Below are positions 59,775 to 64,000 of a stretch of 64,000 bases of DNA, in pieces; positions within the stretch are counted from its first letter, which is position 1, and every line of letters starts with the position of its first letter. The notes below the pieces were generated by a model. It made no database searches and was not told the origin of the DNA. It saw only the letters and a program-made list of their open reading frames with translations. Source of the stretch: Corylus avellana (taxonomy: Eukaryota > Streptophyta > Magnoliopsida > Fagales > Betulaceae); the NCBI RefSeq assembly GCF_901000735.1, contig NC_081542.1:36638571-36702570 (forward strand). The letters are read 5' to 3'. A program made the position numbers and the translations under genes.

Positions 59775-60655
59775 CACTACAAGAATTTAGGTCTTTAGGG
59801 GCGACTTTGAGTCGACCCTAAAAGTCCTAAAGTGGACGCTGTTGACAACAGCGTCGACTTTTGGACCCTAAAGGTGTCGACGCTAATAGTCCGGCCCTAA
59901 TGATCAAATGTGTGATTATCAGCGTCCACTTAAAGTCGACCCTAATGATAACTTTTAGTGTCCACTTTATCGACCCTAAAAGTCACAATTTTTTGACCCT
60001 AAAGGTGATGTAAACGGAAACCATAGTCGACGCTAATGGTTAACCATTAGCGTCAACTTAAAGTGGACGCTAATGGTTAACCATTAGCGTCCACAAAATG
60101 GACCCTAATAGTCCTAAAAAAATAAAAAATAAAAATTCACTATCAACGTCCAAATCAAAGTGGACGCTGAGAGTTAACCATTAGAGTCCACAAAGTGAAC
60201 CCCAATGGTCCTAAAAAATTTTAAAAAAAAATTAACTATCAGCGTCCACTTAAAGTCGACCCTAATGATAACTTTTAGCGTCCACTGTATCGACCCTAAA
60301 AGTCAAAATTTTTTTACCCTAAAGGTGATGTAAACAGAAGCCATAGTCGACGGTAATGGTTAACAATTAGCGTCCACTCAAAGTGGACGCTGATAGTTAA
60401 CCATTAGCGTCCACAAAGTGGACCCTAATGGTCCTAAAAAAATTTTTTAAAAAAATAATCTGCGATCGATCGCACAATCGTGTGTGATCGATCGCAGTAC
60501 CAGAAGGTTTTTGAGATTTTGCGATCGATCGCACGTGGAGTGCCATCAATCGCAGTACCAGAAGGTGTTTGACATTTTGCGATCTATCGCACGTGGAGTG
60601 CGATCGATCGCAGTACCAGTGGGCTTTCAATAATTTGCGATCGATCGCACTCCAA
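59775..60655. mobile_element. CACTA-type terminus with subterminal repeats (right end not in window)
   Basis: Starts CACTACAAGAATTTAGG. It follows TTCCTT where the intact gene (reverse of 7481-7490) reads TTCCTTGATGG, so the insertion point is certain and the 3-bp duplication would be CTT. Subterminal motifs (GTCGACCCTAA, TTAGCGTCCAC) match the element at 36340. The right terminus may lie beyond 64000. Confidence 0.8.
60462..60655. repeat. 58-bp tandem repeat with GCGATCGATCGC palindromes
   Basis: GCGATCGATCGCAC-type sequence recurs at 60462, 60521, 60579 and 60637. Each is linked by CGCAGTACCAGAAGG and a T-rich segment, so the period is 58-59 bp over 3.3 copies. Confidence 0.85.
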
Positions 60656-61194
60656 GCAGACCCAGGGAACCAAATTACTTACATATGCATAAATGTGATT
60701 ACATAATGAATTATTATTTTTGATAAATACCTTATAGAGCAGGGAAAAATATAGAACAAGGACTCTGAGATTAGTGTCACATGTAACTCAAAATGCAAGA
60801 TATCTAATGCAGTGACCCAAAACAAAATGAAATGTGACAAGCATGTTGGACCTATAGACAGAGTCAAAATGCTTATACATGATGATGTGTCTAACACACA
60901 AATTTATGATGTTTTAGAGCTGCCCTTACAAGGGATAAGAAGAGATGGTGGTGCAAATTGGAAAGATTGAACCATTTTCAGTTTATATTCCTCCTCTTTT
61001 TTCTTTTTCTTTTTAATTTCTCTTATTCAGTAAGCTCCTGGACCTAGAGAATAAAAACTTTAAAGATAAAAATGATACAAGAAGATCTTAACACGAAGTT
61101 GAGAAACTATGGATAGTATTAGTCACCAATAGGATAACCCAAGCTGCAACAATTACCACATTGCTAACTCTGATGAGGTTTTACAAGTACAAAC
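60656..61194. other. Non-coding DNA next to GCP5 fragment
   Basis: Mostly AT-rich with short ORFs. Probably intron or flank of the GCP5 fragment; nothing more is visible. Confidence 0.4.
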
Positions 61195-61530
61195 CTTGAT
61201 AAAGAACTGGTCAACCCTAATAAGGTCAGAGTGGTTCCAATGTCAGCATCATGTATCTTCATTTCCTCCTTGAGAGCAATATCCCTCAACCTCTGCTCTA
61301 AAAACAGGTAAACTTAGTCTTCATGATAGTGATAAAGATCGTAGATTATAGAAATCATATAAGTAATCCAGCGATTGGTATTAAATACATACCTTAAGCC
61401 ATGCAGAAACAGAGCATGTAAATGCCCTCAAAGTAGGAGGAAATCTCACTGATGTCTCAACTTTATTGATTAATATTTCTACCAGCTGTAAGCATGTCGC
61501 AGCATACATAAATTGATTGAGAATGGAGTC
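61195..61530 (-). pseudogene. GCP5: Gamma-tubulin complex component 5 fragment
   Basis: Two minus-strand exons. From about 61530 to 61393: NQFMYAATCLQLVEILINKVE then SVRFPPTLRAFTCSVSAWLK. Then 61292-61195: RLRDIALKEEMKIHDADIGT and LTLLGLTSSLS. Both match my memory of the plant GCP5 N-terminal region, joined in frame with a good donor (AAG|GTATGT) and acceptor. GCP5 is a ring-complex protein in microtubule nucleation. No other exon was found within the window, so it is a fragment. It lies between a CACTA terminus and a Copia element; transposon capture is possible. The family call is from memory of the protein, without alignment. Confidence 0.65.
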
Positions 61531-62557
61531 AGTAACTGGTTCAACTTGACAGAAGCCAGAGATAGAATGGAGTCGCGATGGCAACCAGCAGAATCAGTGG
61601 CAGCCAAAGGGTCCAAAATATTTAAGATACATTTTCTTGAGTCGAGTATTTTCCTAAGGTGTCCTAAGAATAAGAATACTGACAGCAACTTCTCTTCACC
61701 TAACATACCATCCATTTTTTTTTCAAAAAGGTTTTAAGAGTATACATGAATATAAGAGATATTTCACTTATTAGAGATTTGATAATTAATACAAAATCCT
61801 AACGATAAGAACAACATTAAATTGCAATTTCAAAACCTTTGTACAGTTTGGAAGAAAGTGAAGTTCAAAAAAAAAAAAAAAAATTGAAGAGCAAAGCATA
61901 TATACAAGCGACTTGATGACAGTTGCTGCTAGCTGTAAGCAATCAAAAAAAGACACCTGGAGATCTGTACAGTTAAGGAGATGACTTGTCCTATAATTGA
62001 GCTACATGTAGCTGTCCTCAGCAGAACAACAGCTCTACATACATCGCAACTGTGTGACAAAGTCAAAAAGCCTACAAATTATGAATGTGTAAAGATATAT
62101 ATATGTACACACACGAAAACTGGTTATCTTTATCTTGAGAGCTAGCTTTTGTTGAATTAGAAATACAAGAAGAAAAAAGCCAACCGGGAGATCTAGCTTG
62201 TTTTTGGCAACAGAAAGTCTAAATTTAGCAAACAATTCCAACCACAATAACCTCTTTCATCCAATCAAAACCAACTTTTTTCCCAAACCTTAAAGTCCAT
62301 GCCAAACAAGACAACATATGCATTAAAGCCAATGACCTCAACATGATCACCATTTGGGTGTACGTTTGTCGTCACCATAAACAATCTTAATTATAAAATG
62401 CATATATATATGCCTCTTGAATGAATTTAAACTGTTGAAAAAATTACAATATGCTTGATCTTATTAACAAGACTAACTAAAAATTAATATCATGTTCATC
62501 TTTATTATAATATAATTAGTTGCATAAGCCATGGATTTTGGAGTTTTTAAATGGGGA
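61531..62557. other. Non-coding stretch
   Basis: AT-rich. A 78-codon minus-strand frame (61479-61715) overlaps the GCP5 exon in another frame and is not supported. No other feature recognised. Confidence 0.4.
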
Positions 62558-62829
62558 TGTTAAAATAAAATATAGAATACTAGAGAATATAGGGATAAAC
62601 TGAATATTGTATTTCTGTGTGTTTAGAACTGTATACAATGAGGCCTATTTATAGTTGAATAAGGCCAGATAAAATAGGAATTACAATCAAGGAATTAATG
62701 TACAATATTACAGAATAATATCAATGTATATACAGGGAAAAATATATCAAATCAGCAATTATGGTGATTATCAGCAATTATGGTGATTATCAGAATATAA
62801 TCAGAATATATTCTGATTATATTCTAACA
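62558..62829 (-). repeat. 3' LTR of Copia element
   Basis: On the minus strand it begins TGTTAGAATATAATC (62829) and ends ..TTTTATTTTAACA (62558): 272 bp with TG..CA ends. A polypurine tract (GAGGGGGG on the minus strand, 62831-62838) directly precedes it, as required for a 3' LTR. The 5' LTR is outside the window. Confidence 0.8.
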
Positions 62830-62842
62830 TCCCCCCTCAAAC

Positions 62843-64000
62843 TCAAGGTGGTAATGTAGATGCCAACTTGAGTTTGGAAACAAGATCACGGAACCGTCCA
62901 GGTGGATGTGCTTTGGTGAACACATCGGCCAACTGATCAGCGGAAGCAATGGGACAGAGACGGAGGGTCCCCTGCAAAAGATGATGGCGCACAAAATGAC
63001 AGTCGATCTCAATGTGTTTAGTACGTTCATGAAATACATCATTATGCGCAATTTGAATCGCACTTCGATTGTCACAAAAGATAGGAGAACTAGAGGTCTG
63101 AGAAACACCCATGTCATGTCATGTAAAAGCCAACAAAGCCAGAGAAGCTCGGAAGTGGTGTCGGCAAGAGCACGATACTCAGCTTCGGTGCTAGAGCGTG
63201 CAACAACTGATTGTTTCTTACTACGCCAAGAGATGAGAGAATCACCAAGTAAGAAACAATAACCCGTGGTGGAACGACGATCAGTGGGATCACCTGCCCA
63301 ATCAGCATCTGAATATACATGTAAGTCTAATGATGAGTGAGAAGAGAAATGCAAACCATGAAACAAGGTGCCCTTCACATAACGAAGGATGCGAAGAACA
63401 GCCGCATAATGAACCGAGCGTGGTGCTGTCATAAACTGACTAACAAGGTGGACTGCATAGGCAAGATCTGGTCGTGTCACAGTAAGATAGATGAGACTGC
63501 CAACTAACTGTCGATAGAGAGTGGCATCAGAAAGTAGCTCACCATCAGTGGCACGGAGTTTGACATTTGTCTCTAGAGGGCTATCAACAATTTTGCAATC
63601 AGTAAGGCCAGCTCGTGAGAGGAGATCTGAAGCATACTTGGCTTGAGAGAGATAGTAACCTTTTGGATCAGAAGACACTTCCAATCCAAGAAAGTAGCTG
63701 AGAAAACCCAAATCCTTCATCTCAAATTGTTGACTCAAAAACTGTTGAAGATTACGAATACCAACAGTATCATCTCCAGTAATAATCATATCATCAACAT
63801 ATAGTAAGAGAAGAATGAGACCAGCATCAGATCGCCGGATAAAAAGAGCAGAGTCATAGGGGCTAGAAACAAACCCAATCTGCGCAATAGTGGAGCTGAA
63901 TTTGGCAAACCAAGCCCGTGGAGCCTGTTTCAAACCGTACAATGCCCGGCGAAGTCGGCAAACCTTGTGTGGCGGATGATCGTACCCAGGAGGAGGCTGC
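62843..64000 (-). pseudogene. Copia pol: reverse transcriptase and RNase H, frameshifted
   Basis: Frame open from the window end to about 63110: MYGLKQAPRAW, LLLYVDDMIITG (YVDD active site), DLGFLSYFLGLEV, then RNase H (YSDADWAGD, STTGYCF, SSTEAEYRAL). Near 63110-63125 a tandem ACATG shifts the frame by 5 nt. The rest (CDNRSAIQIAHNDVFHERTKH, ADVFTKA) follows in the other frame to a stop at 62843. Otherwise it is well preserved, so insertion was fairly recent. Confidence 0.9.

Larger units (their letters stand above)
62558..64000 (-). mobile_element. Ty1/Copia retrotransposon, 3' part
   Basis: pol C-terminus, polypurine tract and 3' LTR on the minus strand; the element continues past the window end. 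It lies downstream of a CACTA terminus and may be nested in that element. Confidence 0.9.

Noticed and set aside
1..64000. CRISPR array, prokaryotic operon or defence island
   Set aside because: Spliced plant genes and eukaryotic transposons throughout; the regular repeats present are tandem or subterminal transposon repeats.

Overview
This is plant nuclear DNA, most likely from a woody eudicot. The evidence is intron-containing genes with GT-AG junctions, AT-rich spacers, a FAR1/FHY3-family gene, germin-like proteins (GLPs), RING-finger genes, and many CACTA, LTR, LINE, SINE and MITE fragments. I could not fix the species. A run of 100 Ns (38751-38850) marks a scaffold gap.

Layout. 1-660 is a degenerate ~140-bp tandem repeat. 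2230-4025 is a decayed Ty3/gypsy pol fragment. 4598-8626 is a complete FAR1-related gene. 8627-13362 and 21046-21640 form a block with GLP1 (11367-12237), split by a 7,680-bp CACTA element (13363-21042) that carries its own seven-exon TNPA-like gene. 21640-26700 is non-coding repeat DNA with two related elements in opposite orientation. 26700-29800 is a second block with GLP2 (28823-29580). 30770-32350 holds a LINE tail and LTR-like DNA. 32356-36339 is the 'A block', with an intronless RING-H2 gene, a LINE tail, a SINE-like element and two long-TIR foldback elements. From 36340 a second CACTA-type end is followed by phosphomannomutase exon fragments. Beyond the gap are exon 1 of a GLP (minus), a palindrome, GLP3 (41411-42303), a LINE RNase H fragment and a RING-D-like gene (46684-47364). 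Then comes the A block again, inverted (48531-52836, RING copy frameshifted), followed by GLP4 (minus, 54916-55794) and the inverted 3' exons of the FAR1 gene (58318-59691). That copy is cut at 59775 by another CACTA end, after which lie GCP5 exon fragments and the 3' part of a Copia element (62558 to the window end, minus).

The main feature is a large, interrupted inverted duplication. The left arm (about 7480-36339) and the right arm (about 48531-59770, reversed) carry FAR1 3' exons, a GLP, and the A block in matching order. Insertions present in one arm and absent from the other (CACTA with CCT target duplication; two SINEs) order the events, or mark two haplotypes placed in one scaffold across the gap.

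Genes likely to work: the FAR1-like regulator, GLP1-GLP4 (secreted cupins, about 220 aa each), the RING-H2 gene at 32602-33378 and the RING-D-like gene. No operon-like or pathway linkage is expected. I saw no CRISPR array, functional tRNA or rRNA, or defence system. The unusual content is structural: a germin-like array made by inverted and direct duplication with mosaic copies, and CACTA ends next to host gene fragments.
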